A DNA stretch of 64,000 nucleotides from Pseudomonas spelaei (GCF_009724245.1 NZ_WNNK01000005.1:124001-188000), one strand, 5' to 3'. Shown: positions 36,666-45,995, counted from the first letter of the stretch. Made by a program: numbers and translations. The notes: generated by a model from the sequence alone, not told the origin.

Positions 36666-38660
36666 ATGCGGTTTTCACCCTTCGTTGAGCGAATTGCAGG
36701 ACAGGGCGTTGCGGCCTGGGACATTCACCACGCGGCCTTCGAAGCCAGCAGCAAGGGTGAAGATGTGATCATCCTCAGTGTGGGTGATCCGGATTTCGCC
36801 ACACCGTCGTTTATCACCGATGCCGCCATCGACGCCCTGCGCCAGGGCGACACCCACTACACCGAAATTCCTGGCCGCCTGGCGCTGCGCGAAGCCATCG
36901 CGGCACGCTACAGCGGCTCCCTGGCCCGTACCCTGAGTGCTGAAAACGTCATCACCGTTGCCGGGGCGCAGAACGCGCTCTTCGTCACCTCGCTGTGCCT
37001 GTTGCAGGCCGGGGATGAAGTGCTGGTGCTGGATCCGATGTACGTCACCTACGAAGCCACGCTCAAGGCCAGTGGCGCCACGTTGGTGCGGGTACCGTGT
37101 TCGGCAGCGTCAGGCTTTCGCCTTGACCCGCAGTTGCTGGCCGCCGCGATTACGCCGCGGACCCGGGCGATTTTCTTCTCCAACCCGAACAATCCCACCG
37201 GCGTCGTACTCAACCGCGACGAGCTCCAGGCGATTGCCGACCTGGCCATCGCCCATGACCTGTGGGTGGTCGTCGACGAGGTTTACGAAAGCCTGGTGTT
37301 CGACGGTGAATACCACAGCCTGGCTGCGCTGCCGGGCATGGACGAGCGTTGCATCGTGATTGGCAGCCTGTCCAAGTCGCACGCCATGACGGGTTGGCGC
37401 ATCGGCTGGATCATCGCCACCCCAGCGATGGTTGCCCACGCCGAAACCCTGGTGTTGAGCATGCTCTATGGTTTGCCTGGATTTATCATGGAAGCCGCCC
37501 TGGCTGCGGTGCTGGCTCATGACCACGTCACTCAGGGCATGCGCGAAACCTACCGCCGACGCCGTGACTTAGTGGTGGACGGGCTCAGCGGTTGCCCGGG
37601 CATCCGTGTACAAGCGCCCCAGGCCGGGATGTTCGTACTGGTGGATGTGCGTGACACCGGCCTCAGCTCCCTGGACTTTGCCTGGCGGCTGTTTCGTGAA
37701 GCGGGCGTATCGGTGCTGGATGCCGCAGCGTTCGGCGAACCGGCCCAGGGCTTTGTGCGGCTGTCATTCACCTTGGGTGAAGCCCGCTTGACCGAGGCCT
37801 GCCAGCGTATCACCCGGTTTGTCGGCAAGCTGGCGGGGGAACCACGGGTGGCCCCGATGGCCAAGATCATCACGCCACAACCTGCCGAAGCCCGCAAGAT
37901 GATCGAAGTCATCGACCTGCACAAACGCTTCGGCAACATCGACGTGCTCAAGGGCATTTCCCTGACGGCCCACGAAGGCGAGGTGATCTCACTGATCGGC
38001 GCCAGTGGCTCGGGCAAAAGCACCTTGCTGCGCTGCATCAATATGCTGGAAGTGCCAGACCAGGGCAGCATTCATGTCGACGGTGAAAGCATCAAGCTCA
38101 ACTACGGCCGCCCCGGCGCACCATTGGTGGCTGACGCCAAGCAGTTGGTGCGGATTCGCTCGACCCTGGGCATGGTCTTCCAGAACTTCAACCTGTGGCC
38201 CCATCGCACCGTGCTGGAGAACCTGATCGAAGCACCGACCCAGGTCCTGGGCGAAAGCCGTGCCGAAGCTATCGAACGGGCTGAAGCCTTGCTCGACCGT
38301 GTGGGCCTGGCCGCCAAGCGTAACGAATACCCGGCCTTTCTCTCCGGCGGCCAGCAACAGCGCGTCGCCATCGCCCGTGCCCTGGCCATGCGCCCCAAAG
38401 TCATGCTGTTCGACGAACCCACTTCGGCGCTCGACCCGGAACTGGTGGGCGAAGTGCTACGGGTGATTCGCTCCCTGGCCGAAGAGGGCCGCACCATGAT
38501 CCTGGTGACCCACGAAATGGCGTTCGCCCGGGATGTCTCCAGCAAAGTCGCGTTTCTGCACCAAGGCCTGATCGAGGAAACCGGCTCGCCGGACGCGGTG
38601 TTTATCGATCCACGCAGTGAGCGTTGCCGACAGTTCGTCAACGCGCATCAAACTCGCTAA
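36666..38660 (+). CDS. Fusion of a PLP-dependent aminotransferase and an amino-acid ABC transporter ATPase
   Basis: One frame of 664 codons. Residues 1-395 are a fold type I aminotransferase: SNPNNPTGV, VVVDEVYESL, PLP-lysine K237 in SLSKSHAMTGWRIGW and a C-terminal RLSFTLGEARL. Residues 412-664 are a complete HisP/GlnQ-type ATPase: Walker A GASGSGKST (445-453), LSGGQQQRVAIARAL, and VMLFDEPTSALDPE. The junction is about 15 residues. Methionines at 398 and 412 could allow separate translation of the ATPase; the first has GGGGA upstream. A binding protein and two permeases follow, so the ATPase powers that importer while the attached enzyme could transaminate the imported amino acid. The fusion is uncommon. 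Confidence 0.9.
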   Translation: MRFSPFVERIAGQGVAAWDIHHAAFEASSKGEDVIILSVGDPDFATPSFITDAAIDALRQGDTHYTEIPGRLALREAIAARYSGSLARTLSAENVITVAGAQNALFVTSLCLLQAGDEVLVLDPMYVTYEATLKASGATLVRVPCSAASGFRLDPQLLAAAITPRTRAIFFSNPNNPTGVVLNRDELQAIADLAIAHDLWVVVDEVYESLVFDGEYHSLAALPGMDERCIVIGSLSKSHAMTGWRIGWIIATPAMVAHAETLVLSMLYGLPGFIMEAALAAVLAHDHVTQGMRETYRRRRDLVVDGLSGCPGIRVQAPQAGMFVLVDVRDTGLSSLDFAWRLFREAGVSVLDAAAFGEPAQGFVRLSFTLGEARLTEACQRITRFVGKLAGEPRVAPMAKIITPQPAEARKMIEVIDLHKRFGNIDVLKGISLTAHEGEVISLIGASGSGKSTLLRCINMLEVPDQGSIHVDGESIKLNYGRPGAPLVADAKQLVRIRSTLGMVFQNFNLWPHRTVLENLIEAPTQVLGESRAEAIERAEALLDRVGLAAKRNEYPAFLSGGQQQRVAIARALAMRPKVMLFDEPTSALDPELVGEVLRVIRSLAEEGRTMILVTHEMAFARDVSSKVAFLHQGLIEETGSPDAVFIDPRSERCRQFVNAHQTR

Positions 38661-38688
38661 CTCCATAATAAAAAGACGGGGCAAGATC

Positions 38689-39525
38689 ATGACTTCCAAA
38701 CGACTGGCAAAGTGGTTGAGCAGTGCGGTGTTGATGTTGGCGGCCGGGACGGCGCTGGCAGGGGAGAAGCCTATCGTGTTTGCGGTGGCGGCAGAACCTT
38801 ACCCACCGTTCACCGTGAAGGGCGGCAACGGCCAATGGTCGGGTTTTGAGGTGGACCTGATCCACAAGCTCTGTGAAGGCATGAAAGCCGACTGTCAGAT
38901 CAAGGAAGTGGCGTGGGACGGGATCATTCCTTCGTTGCTGGCGAAGAAGATCGACGTGATTTTCTCCTCGATGTCAGTCACCGACGAGCGTGAAAAGCAG
39001 ATCGCCTTCAGCCGTGCCTACTATGACTCGCTGCTGGGTGTGGCCGGGCCCAAGGGCGCCGAAGTGGAAATCTCCCCGGCGGGCCTCAAGGGCAAGTTGA
39101 TCGGTGTGCAGATCTCAACCGTCAGCGCCAACTACCTGAAGAAGTACTACGAGAACATCGCCGACCTCAAGTATTACGACACCCAGGAATCAGCCAACGC
39201 TGACCTGATTGCCGGGCGCATTGACTACATGATGGCTGATGACACCGCCATCGCGATGATGGTGAAAACCCCGGAAGCCAAGGACCTGGCCCACATTGCC
39301 AGTGTGCCGTACGACCCGATTATCGGCCGCGGCGTCGGTGCCGGCCTGCGCAAGGAAGACACCGAACTTAAAGCCCGGCTGGACAAGGCCATCGGCGAGT
39401 TGCTGGTGAGCAAGGACTACGCTGACCTGTCCGAGAAATACTTCGGCCTGTCTGTCAGCCCCTGCAAACGATCGGATACACCGCCCTACGTGAGCAACGT
39501 CTGCGACAGCCCCTACGCCCAGTAA
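38689..39525 (+). CDS. Amino-acid ABC transporter substrate-binding protein
   Basis: Periplasmic receptor of 278 residues (SBP_bac_3 family). The signal peptide ends near ALA-GE (residues 22-25). The mature chain carries FAVAAEPYPPFTVKGGNGQW, GFEVDLIHKLCEGMKADC and DGIIPSLLAKKIDVIFSSMSVT, the usual HisJ/ArgT-like ligand site. A C-terminal cysteine pair (SPCKRSD, NVCDSPYAQ) is unusual and may form a disulfide. It follows the fusion gene by 28 bases. Confidence 0.92.
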   Translation: MTSKRLAKWLSSAVLMLAAGTALAGEKPIVFAVAAEPYPPFTVKGGNGQWSGFEVDLIHKLCEGMKADCQIKEVAWDGIIPSLLAKKIDVIFSSMSVTDEREKQIAFSRAYYDSLLGVAGPKGAEVEISPAGLKGKLIGVQISTVSANYLKKYYENIADLKYYDTQESANADLIAGRIDYMMADDTAIAMMVKTPEAKDLAHIASVPYDPIIGRGVGAGLRKEDTELKARLDKAIGELLVSKDYADLSEKYFGLSVSPCKRSDTPPYVSNVCDSPYAQ

Positions 39526-39536
39526 GGAAGCCTGAA

Positions 39537-40250
39537 ATGCCGGCGATGTTCGATCTACTCAACTTCAGTGATCAAGGGTGGGGTAACGCGCTGCTCAAAG
39601 GGTTATGGATGACCCTGCAGATCTCGGCCGGATCCTTTGTGGTCGGGCTGCTGATCGGCCTGGTGGTGGCCTGCGCCAAGCTCAGCGCGCCACGCCCGAT
39701 TGCCTTGGTGATGCGCGGTTACACCACGGTATTTCGGGCGGTGCCCGAGTTGCTGCTGATCCTGCTGCTGTATTACGCAGGCTCCATGGGGCTCAACGCG
39801 CTGATGCTGTGGCTGGGTTTTGCCCAGGTCAACATCAGCGGGCCGCTGGTGGCGATTCTGGTGCTGGGGCTGGTGCAGGGCGCGTATGCCTCGGAGATTT
39901 TTCGCGCGGCGATTCTGGCGATTCCACACGGCCAGATCGAAGCCGCGCGGGCTTTTGGCTTGAGTGGTTTTGGCCTGTTCCGTCGGGTGACATTGCCGAT
40001 CATGGCGCCCTACGCCTTGGCCGGCATGTCCAACCTGTGGATCAACCTGATCAAGGACAGTGCGCTGATCAGCGTGGTCGGCACCAATGAGCTGCTGTAC
40101 ACCGCCAAGCAGGCGGCGGGTTCGACCCGGCATTACCTGTTGTTCTACCTCACGGCCGCCGCGCTGTATTACCTGGTGACGCTGGCCTCCAACTACCTGT
40201 CCGGGCGCCTGGAGCGACGTATTCGTCGCTGGATGCCCGTGGTCGAGTGA
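39537..40250 (+). CDS. Amino-acid ABC transporter permease (HisQ-like)
   Basis: Inner-membrane permease of 237 residues with about five helices. The N-terminal LLKGLWMTLQISAGSFVVGLL and the EAA loop region (IEAARAFGLSGFGLFRRVTLP) match the HisM/HisQ family. The EAA loop contacts the ATPase, which here is the C-terminal part of the fusion protein. AAGGA lies before the ATG. It overlaps the next permease gene by four bases. Confidence 0.93.
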   Translation: MPAMFDLLNFSDQGWGNALLKGLWMTLQISAGSFVVGLLIGLVVACAKLSAPRPIALVMRGYTTVFRAVPELLLILLLYYAGSMGLNALMLWLGFAQVNISGPLVAILVLGLVQGAYASEIFRAAILAIPHGQIEAARAFGLSGFGLFRRVTLPIMAPYALAGMSNLWINLIKDSALISVVGTNELLYTAKQAAGSTRHYLLFYLTAAALYYLVTLASNYLSGRLERRIRRWMPVVE

Positions 40251-40954
40251 ACCCCATGCCTGATTGGATAATGTATTACGCAGGGCTGATCGGCAAAGGC
40301 CTGCAGACCACCTTGTCGCTGCTGGTGGTGTCTGCGGTGCTGGGCTTTGCCCTGGCGGTGCTGGTGGCGCTGGCTCGTTTGTCCCGGCGCAAGTGGCTGG
40401 CCCGCTGTGCCGTGGTCTACACCAGTGCGTTGCGAGGTACGCCGTTGCTGATCCAGATTTATATTTTTTACTACGGCTTGGGGAGCCTGTTCGCCCAGTT
40501 CCCACTGATACGTGGCAGTTTCCTCTGGCCATTCCTGCGGGACGGCTATTGGTACATCGTCTTTGCCCTGGTGTTGTCGGTAGGTGCTTATGTGGGGGAA
40601 GTGATTCGCGGTGGCCTGCTGGCGGTGCCCAAGGGTGAAATGGAGGCCGCTTCGGCCTTCGGCATGACCCCACGCCAGGCGCTGTTGCGGGTGCGTTTAC
40701 CGCGGGCCATGCGCCTGTTGTTGCCGACCTTGGCAGGGGAGACGGTGATGCTGCTCAAGTCCACCGCCCTGGCGTCGACCATTGCAGTGGTCGACCTGTT
40801 GGGCGCCGCCAACGTGGTGCGTGCCCAGACCTTGCAGATCTACCAGCCGCTGCTGCTGGTGGCCGGGGTTTACCTGTGCCTGACCTTCCTGATCGAGGCG
40901 GTGTATGCCGTTGCTGAACGGCGCGGCACACCGTTGCGCAGGTCCGTGGGATGA
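40247..40954 (+). CDS. Amino-acid ABC transporter permease (HisM-like)
   Basis: Second permease of 235 residues, with GKGLQTTLSLLVVSAVLGFAL and the EAA loop MEAASAFGMTPRQALLRVRLP. The GTG start overlaps the previous stop (GTGA); an ATG three codons later is a possible alternative. Its stop overlaps the start of the EamA gene (ATGA). The chain of overlaps from 39537 to 40954 indicates one tightly coupled operon. Confidence 0.92.
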   Translation: MNPMPDWIMYYAGLIGKGLQTTLSLLVVSAVLGFALAVLVALARLSRRKWLARCAVVYTSALRGTPLLIQIYIFYYGLGSLFAQFPLIRGSFLWPFLRDGYWYIVFALVLSVGAYVGEVIRGGLLAVPKGEMEAASAFGMTPRQALLRVRLPRAMRLLLPTLAGETVMLLKSTALASTIAVVDLLGAANVVRAQTLQIYQPLLLVAGVYLCLTFLIEAVYAVAERRGTPLRRSVG

Positions 40955-41952
40955 GCAACGCCGACCGCTCTGTACAAGGGATTGCCCTGTGTTCCCTGGC
41001 CTACGCCTTCCTGGCGTTGCAGGACGCCGCGATCAAGTGGTTGGTGGCCGACTATTCGGTGTTCACCATTCTGTTCTGGCGCAGCCTCGTGGTGGTGGTT
41101 GCGTGTGTGATTGCCGGGCGCCTGGGCTTGTTGCGCCGCGCCTGGCAATCCGGCAGCCGCAAACTGTTGGTCGTGCGTGGGTTGCTGTCGTTGCTGGCGT
41201 GGTTGTTGTACTACACCGCCGCCAAGGACCTGACCCTGGCAGAGATGACTACCCTGTATTTTTCCGCGCCGATCATGGTCACGCTGCTGGCCGCGTTGAT
41301 TCTCAAGGAACGCGCCAGCCGTGGGCAGTGGATCTCGCTGATCATCGGTTTTGTCGGGGTGGTGATTGCCTGCCGGCCCAGCCACATGGTCGATCCGCTG
41401 CCGATCGCGCTGACATTGGCGGCGGCGTTGTGCTGGGCCTTTACCTATATCCAACTGCGCCAGGTTGACCCCGGTACCTCGGTGCTGGAACAGATGCTGA
41501 TCACCAACGTCGTGTTTGTGCTGTGCATGGCCGTGACGCTGCCCTGGACCCACACGCCATCACCCACGCCGGCCTGGTTGGGCATGTTGGTCGCGGGGTT
41601 GGTGGGCGGCATGGGTCAGTTCCTGCTGTTTGCCAGCTTCCGCCGCGCCACTGCGACCTTGCTGGCGCCGTTCGAATACACCGGGTTGATCTGGGCGTTC
41701 CTGCTGTCGAGCCTGATCTGGGACACCTCGATGGACGTCTCGTTGATCATCGGTGCCGTGCTGATTGCCGTCAGCGGCACGCTGGCCATGCTCAGCGCCC
41801 GGCATCCGGCGTCACAGGACGTGGTCGGCGCCGAATGCGCCGTGACGCAGCCCCTGTACCCAGCAGCGACAGATGTGCAACCCGTTGGCGGGGCTGAAGG
41901 TGTCGGGGTTGAGACATCCCTCGAGCCAGAGTCCGTCGAGCATCGCCGATAG
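40951..41952 (+). CDS. EamA/DMT-family transporter
   Basis: Membrane protein of 333 residues with ten predicted helices in two EamA repeats (IALCSLAYAFLALQDAAIKWLVADYS; FLLFASFRRATATLLAPFEY). The transport domain is complete by about residue 288 (AMLSARHPAS); the last 45 residues are a hydrophilic tail that overlaps the end of the convergent TetR gene by 141 bases. DMT proteins of this type usually export amino acids or related metabolites. Coupling to an uptake operon suggests relief of excess substrate or export of a product (inference). Confidence 0.9.
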   Translation: MSNADRSVQGIALCSLAYAFLALQDAAIKWLVADYSVFTILFWRSLVVVVACVIAGRLGLLRRAWQSGSRKLLVVRGLLSLLAWLLYYTAAKDLTLAEMTTLYFSAPIMVTLLAALILKERASRGQWISLIIGFVGVVIACRPSHMVDPLPIALTLAAALCWAFTYIQLRQVDPGTSVLEQMLITNVVFVLCMAVTLPWTHTPSPTPAWLGMLVAGLVGGMGQFLLFASFRRATATLLAPFEYTGLIWAFLLSSLIWDTSMDVSLIIGAVLIAVSGTLAMLSARHPASQDVVGAECAVTQPLYPAATDVQPVGGAEGVGVETSLEPESVEHRR

Positions 41953-42447
41953 ACCGATGGCCGCCAGGCGAGTGTCGTGGATCACCAAACCTTCAGCGGC
42001 GGCAAGGTCGTCCAGCAGTTGGCGGATCAGTTCAAGGTAGGCGCGGTAGCTTTTTTCATGGGAATCATTCACGTGAGGCGAGTGGCGAATCAGGCTCCAG
42101 AACACCACCCATACACCGAGCAGCTTGGGGTCCATGACCCGCGAGGAAAACGAACCCGCCAGAAAGGCATCCAGTCGTGCGCCAGCACCTTGGGCCTGCT
42201 CGACTTCCTGCAACAGGACTGCGGTCAGCTCGCTGGCCAGTTTGTGATAGGTCTCGGCAATCAAGGCGTTGATGCTGCCGAAATGGTGATTGAGCAACCC
42301 CACGGAAACTCCGGCTTCAGCCGCAATGCGCCGCACGGAAATCCCGGCGTGGCCATCCCGGGCCAGGCTGGTGAGGGTGGCGGCGATCAGCAAGTCGCGG
42401 CGCTCGTCGGGGTCGGCACGGCGCAATTTAGGAGGGTCGACAGTCAC
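41812..42447 (-). CDS. TetR-family regulator (BetI-like)
   Basis: Repressor of 211 residues if the GTG with AAGG upstream is used; a TTG at 42477 would add 10. The N-terminal HTH reads VRRIAAEAGVSVGLLNHHFGS, close to BetI-type regulators. The C-terminal ligand domain includes SSRVMDPKLLGVWVVFWSLIRHSP. The gene is divergent from the amidohydrolase, and a perfect palindrome lies between them. A near-identical site lies before the aminotransferase-ATPase fusion. It is the probable regulator of both transcription units. The 3' end overlaps the EamA gene on the other strand. Confidence 0.9.
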   Translation of the reverse strand: MTVDPPKLRRADPDERRDLLIAATLTSLARDGHAGISVRRIAAEAGVSVGLLNHHFGSINALIAETYHKLASELTAVLLQEVEQAQGAGARLDAFLAGSFSSRVMDPKLLGVWVVFWSLIRHSPHVNDSHEKSYRAYLELIRQLLDDLAAAEGLVIHDTRLAAIGLSAMLDGLWLEGCLNPDTFSPANGLHICRCWVQGLRHGAFGADHVL

Positions 42448-42486
42448 GGCAGTGGCCTTGATGAAATACCAGAGCAATCAGGTTAG

Positions 42487-42502
42487 TTGAACGGATGTTC
42501 AA
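42487..42502 (+). promoter_or_regulatory. Putative TetR operator between tetR and the amidohydrolase
   Basis: TTGAACGGATGTTCAA has perfect 6-bp arms around four bases and sits in the short divergent control region. It is placed to control both genes. BetI-type repressors use comparable TTGAAC/GTTCAA arms. Confidence 0.75.
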
Positions 42503-42536
42503 TCTCTACCCGCAAATGATGAGAGGAGGGCGCGGC

Positions 42537-43532
42537 ATGGCAAAAGACATTTCCTGGCAAGTGACCGGAGACTCGGGCAACACGCTGCAGATTGGCGCCT
42601 GGCGCTTCGAAGGCGACGGCAGTGGACCGAAGGTGCACCTGCAAGCCGGGGTACACGCCGATGAAATCGCCGGGATGCTGGTGTTGCATCAACTGCTGCC
42701 TCGTTTGCAGGCGTGCCAGGACCAAGGGCGGCTCAGGGGCAGCGTGACGGTCGTGCCCCAGGCCAACCCGTTCGGTATCGGCCAGTTTCGCCAGGGGCGG
42801 TTGCTGGGGCGTTTTCACGACGCTACCGGGCAGAATTTCAACCGCGCTTTCGACCATTCACTGGCGATGGAACGGCCGGCCAGCAACCTCGCGCACTGGC
42901 AAAAGAGCCTGGTGCAACTGGCCGGCGATGCCGATCTGGTGCTGGACCTGCACACTGATGACGAGGCCTTGCCGTATCTCTACCTCCATCGCAACTTCTG
43001 GCCCGACGGCTTGGCGTTGGCGGCGGCGTTGAAGGTAGACCTGGTGATTGTCTGGGACGAGGGCGGCGATGGATCTTTTGAGGAAACCATCATTGCCCAT
43101 GCCGACCCACGCTTGGCGGCAACCATTGAACTGCGCGGCCAGGCAGATGTGAGCGACGCGCTGGCACAACAGGACGCCGACGGTCTTTGGGCCTGGCTCT
43201 GCGTGAGCGGGGTAATCGACGAGGCTGCGGTTATTTCCGAGTGGCTTGGGCAGGTCGTGGACATGGGCTGCATGGAGACCGTTCTCGCGCCCTGTGCGGG
43301 GGTGCTGGTGTTTGAAAAAGCCTTGGGTGATGAGGTCGAGGAGGGCGAGCGTTTTGCCAGGATTATCCGGCGCCCCGGCGATCCGGGCTCTGAGGTCGTG
43401 ATGCATGCCGCGCAAACCGGGCGCCTGGTGACCCGGCATCGGGAGCGCCTGGTGTCCCAGGGCTCGGTGGTGGCGAAGTTTACCGGCAGTCGTTTGTCGG
43501 AGAACTGGAGTGGTGGAACATTGGATCCTTGA
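42537..43532 (+). CDS. Succinylglutamate desuccinylase/aspartoacylase-family amidohydrolase
   Basis: Zinc-dependent deacylase of 331 residues. Zinc-site motifs are HLQAGVHADEIAG (His and Glu) and LVLDLHTDDEALPYL (His). The GQNFNRAF segment supplies substrate-binding residues as in aspartoacylase and AstE. The C-terminal third is a small beta domain (LAPCAGVLVFEKALGDEVEEG). ATG follows GAGGAGGGCGCGGC; an earlier in-frame ATG at 42495 lies inside the operator. The enzyme probably frees an amino acid from an N-acyl form, which the aminotransferase of the co-regulated operon could then use. DoeB-like N-acetyl-diaminobutyrate deacetylase is one candidate. Confidence 0.85.
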   Translation: MAKDISWQVTGDSGNTLQIGAWRFEGDGSGPKVHLQAGVHADEIAGMLVLHQLLPRLQACQDQGRLRGSVTVVPQANPFGIGQFRQGRLLGRFHDATGQNFNRAFDHSLAMERPASNLAHWQKSLVQLAGDADLVLDLHTDDEALPYLYLHRNFWPDGLALAAALKVDLVIVWDEGGDGSFEETIIAHADPRLAATIELRGQADVSDALAQQDADGLWAWLCVSGVIDEAAVISEWLGQVVDMGCMETVLAPCAGVLVFEKALGDEVEEGERFARIIRRPGDPGSEVVMHAAQTGRLVTRHRERLVSQGSVVAKFTGSRLSENWSGGTLDP

Positions 43533-43626
43533 GGCTGACGATGGCTTGCCTGGTGGCTGCACCCGAGGTAGGGTGGCCGATCGCCATCCCCTGCCAAGGG
43601 AACCAACGCAAGCCTAAGGGCCATTC

Positions 43627-45975
43627 ATGCTGGGTCACATTTATAGTTATCTTCATCACCCGTTTCTAGCCTATCTCGATGTGCTCAATGACGCCTATAC
43701 CGTTCCCGTCTCCAGCACTGGCGGTTACGACGCGCCAGCGTCAGGCAGAGATGAGGATGAGCTCAACCGTTGGTCTCTCTCAAAGTCAGTGTTAAGAGCC
43801 ATTGAAAACACCTCGGATGACTGGTCAATCAGAATTGCCCTTTATGGAAAGTGGGGGGCAGGCAAAACCAGCGTTCTCAATTTCATAGAGACGCAAATCA
43901 AAGAGCAAAATCAACGAATCTCGTCAGAACTCGACAGCACCAAAGTGGTGATCGTGCGCTTTTCGGCCTGGAACGCAGCGGGTGAAGACGGGGTAATCAA
44001 ACAGTTCTATAACGCGTTGCTGGATCAACTTCCCACTCAGAAAAAAGCCTATCCGACGTTTTTTCGTCTAGGCAAGCGTCTCTTCCAGCGCGTGCTGAGC
44101 GTCATCAAGACGCTCTGGGCGGCAGTGGCCGCCAGCTTCGGGTCAACAGGTGAACCAGTGAGCACCGGTACTGTGGCCGCGCTGCGCAAAACCCTGGACA
44201 AGGTAACGGCATGGAGCGCTTTCAACAAAAAGGATCTGGCCCGCCTGCAACATGAGCTAAATGGGTATCGGGTCGTGGTATTCATCGATGACCTGGATCG
44301 AGCCGACCCGACGATTATCCCCAAGACCATGCTTGCGCTTCGGGAGTTGCTTGACTGGCCAAAATTTGCGTTTGTGCTGGCCTTCGATCTGGACGTCATT
44401 TCGGCAGCCCTTGGCGGCTATTCGCCAATCTATGGCAAAGACGCCCGACGCTTTCTGGAGAAGATCATCGACCTGCAATTGACCCTGCCCGATCCAACGG
44501 AGCAGGAGAAGCAGGCGATGGGACGCACTCTTTTTGAGGCCCATTGCGCCTTTATTCCGCAAGAAGCTGTTGAAGATGTGATCCGCTGGCTCCCTTCCAA
44601 CCCGCGGTTGGCCAAAGTGATCGTTCGTGAGCTGGCACTGTTGAAAACTGCCGCTCTACGTCACGACGCCGGAGAGTTGAACTGGAAGGCTATTGTCCTG
44701 CAGACGATCCTCAAGCATGAAGCGCCCAAGACCTTTGAGGTGGTGAACAGCCAGTTACTTGGCAGGGAGCAGATAGCGGTTCAGATGACGTTTGACAACG
44801 TAACGCGTGAGCAACGGGCTGCTGCTGTTAAAGCCGCTGTCGCACTGTCCTTTGATAAGAAACTGGGCGAAAAAGCGCCAGGCTATCAGTCATTGGAAAA
44901 CAAGGTCCTGGCGCTACAGATGCTACGTCAGCACGATTTTAAGCAGCGAATCAAATACGAAACGGATCTTCTGACCAAAGAGCCGAGCATCACGCTACGT
45001 GAGTACGCGGCCTTTCTTGAGCAATGGCTGCTCGCTCCCGACGACAGATTGGTAAACGCTCTCTTGAAACGGGGCACCGAGGCATCCCATGACGCGGCCG
45101 ACAATGTGGCGAGACGACTGTTTGTTACTTCAATGCTGTGTTGTTCCGAAGCCATCGCCAACGCCGCGCGGGAAGGGGACCGCAATATCCATGACCGGCT
45201 GGTCCGGCAAGCGCAGAGCCATTTGCAGTTGTTGGAGTACCTGTGGTGCAGGTGTGAGGTGCCTGTTATCCAGATAGTTTCCGAACGTTTCTCCCTGTGG
45301 CGCGAAGCTGCGGTTTTTGCCACGAAAGCTCACGAGAGCGAAGGCGAACTGGAGAATGAGGCATTGCTGTGTTGTATTGACCAGTTGGTGCAAGAAGCTG
45401 CCAAAAAATGTGAGTCGCCGGTCCTGGTGTGTGATTACGGTCAAGCTATTCGTCAAGAGTCGAAAAAGAATATCGGTTCGGTCAGAGCACGAACGTTGGT
45501 GTTGTTTGAGGCGATCTGCGCCTTAATGGATGCTGCTGCAGTTAAGGATATTCTGTTGTGTTTCAGTCTTCAGGGCGCGATAGAGAAGGCCTATACCGAC
45601 ACCAGTGAGAAAAACCAGATGAGGCGACTCCGGCTGACCGAACTGAGCTCGCCGCTTTATGCAGAAGAAGGCCTGAAAGCACTGTGTGAAGCTTTCGATA
45701 TCTCCAGCCTGGAGCATTCCCAGCAGTTGATTTTTACCGCGAATGTCATCAGCTATCTTGAAAGGCTGCGCTGGCAACAGATGCAAACTTACGGTACTGA
45801 AGACAACGATGCGCTGCAGGACATCCTCGCCCGGCTCGTACCGAACGCATGGAACAGCGTATTAGCGGTAGGTCGTGGCAGCCGGCGCCCACAGGTTCTG
45901 GTGAAACAAAGAGATTACTTGATATCCGGCGGCTTCCTGGAAGAGTGGCTGTCCCCGGTCTTGCAGGAGTCATAA
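43627..45975 (+). CDS. KAP-family P-loop NTPase
   Basis: Large NTPase of 782 residues. Walker A is GKWGAGKTS (74-82); Walker B with the KAP signature is VVVFIDDLDRADP (216-228), followed by LRELLDWPKFAFVLAFDLD. RFSAWNAAGEDGVIKQF is also typical. A short hydrophobic stretch near 155-172 (VLSVIKTLWAAVAASFG) lies in the insertion where other KAP proteins have membrane segments. The C-terminal 400 residues are helical and unrecognised. KAP NTPases occur in phage defence and membrane-associated roles; no partner effector is adjacent. Codon use is less GC-biased than in its neighbours, suggesting acquisition. The first Met gives an unremarkable N-terminus. Confidence 0.88.
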   Translation: MLGHIYSYLHHPFLAYLDVLNDAYTVPVSSTGGYDAPASGRDEDELNRWSLSKSVLRAIENTSDDWSIRIALYGKWGAGKTSVLNFIETQIKEQNQRISSELDSTKVVIVRFSAWNAAGEDGVIKQFYNALLDQLPTQKKAYPTFFRLGKRLFQRVLSVIKTLWAAVAASFGSTGEPVSTGTVAALRKTLDKVTAWSAFNKKDLARLQHELNGYRVVVFIDDLDRADPTIIPKTMLALRELLDWPKFAFVLAFDLDVISAALGGYSPIYGKDARRFLEKIIDLQLTLPDPTEQEKQAMGRTLFEAHCAFIPQEAVEDVIRWLPSNPRLAKVIVRELALLKTAALRHDAGELNWKAIVLQTILKHEAPKTFEVVNSQLLGREQIAVQMTFDNVTREQRAAAVKAAVALSFDKKLGEKAPGYQSLENKVLALQMLRQHDFKQRIKYETDLLTKEPSITLREYAAFLEQWLLAPDDRLVNALLKRGTEASHDAADNVARRLFVTSMLCCSEAIANAAREGDRNIHDRLVRQAQSHLQLLEYLWCRCEVPVIQIVSERFSLWREAAVFATKAHESEGELENEALLCCIDQLVQEAAKKCESPVLVCDYGQAIRQESKKNIGSVRARTLVLFEAICALMDAAAVKDILLCFSLQGAIEKAYTDTSEKNQMRRLRLTELSSPLYAEEGLKALCEAFDISSLEHSQQLIFTANVISYLERLRWQQMQTYGTEDNDALQDILARLVPNAWNSVLAVGRGSRRPQVLVKQRDYLISGGFLEEWLSPVLQES

Positions 45976-45995
45976 GGCATCCGAGGCTTGATCGC

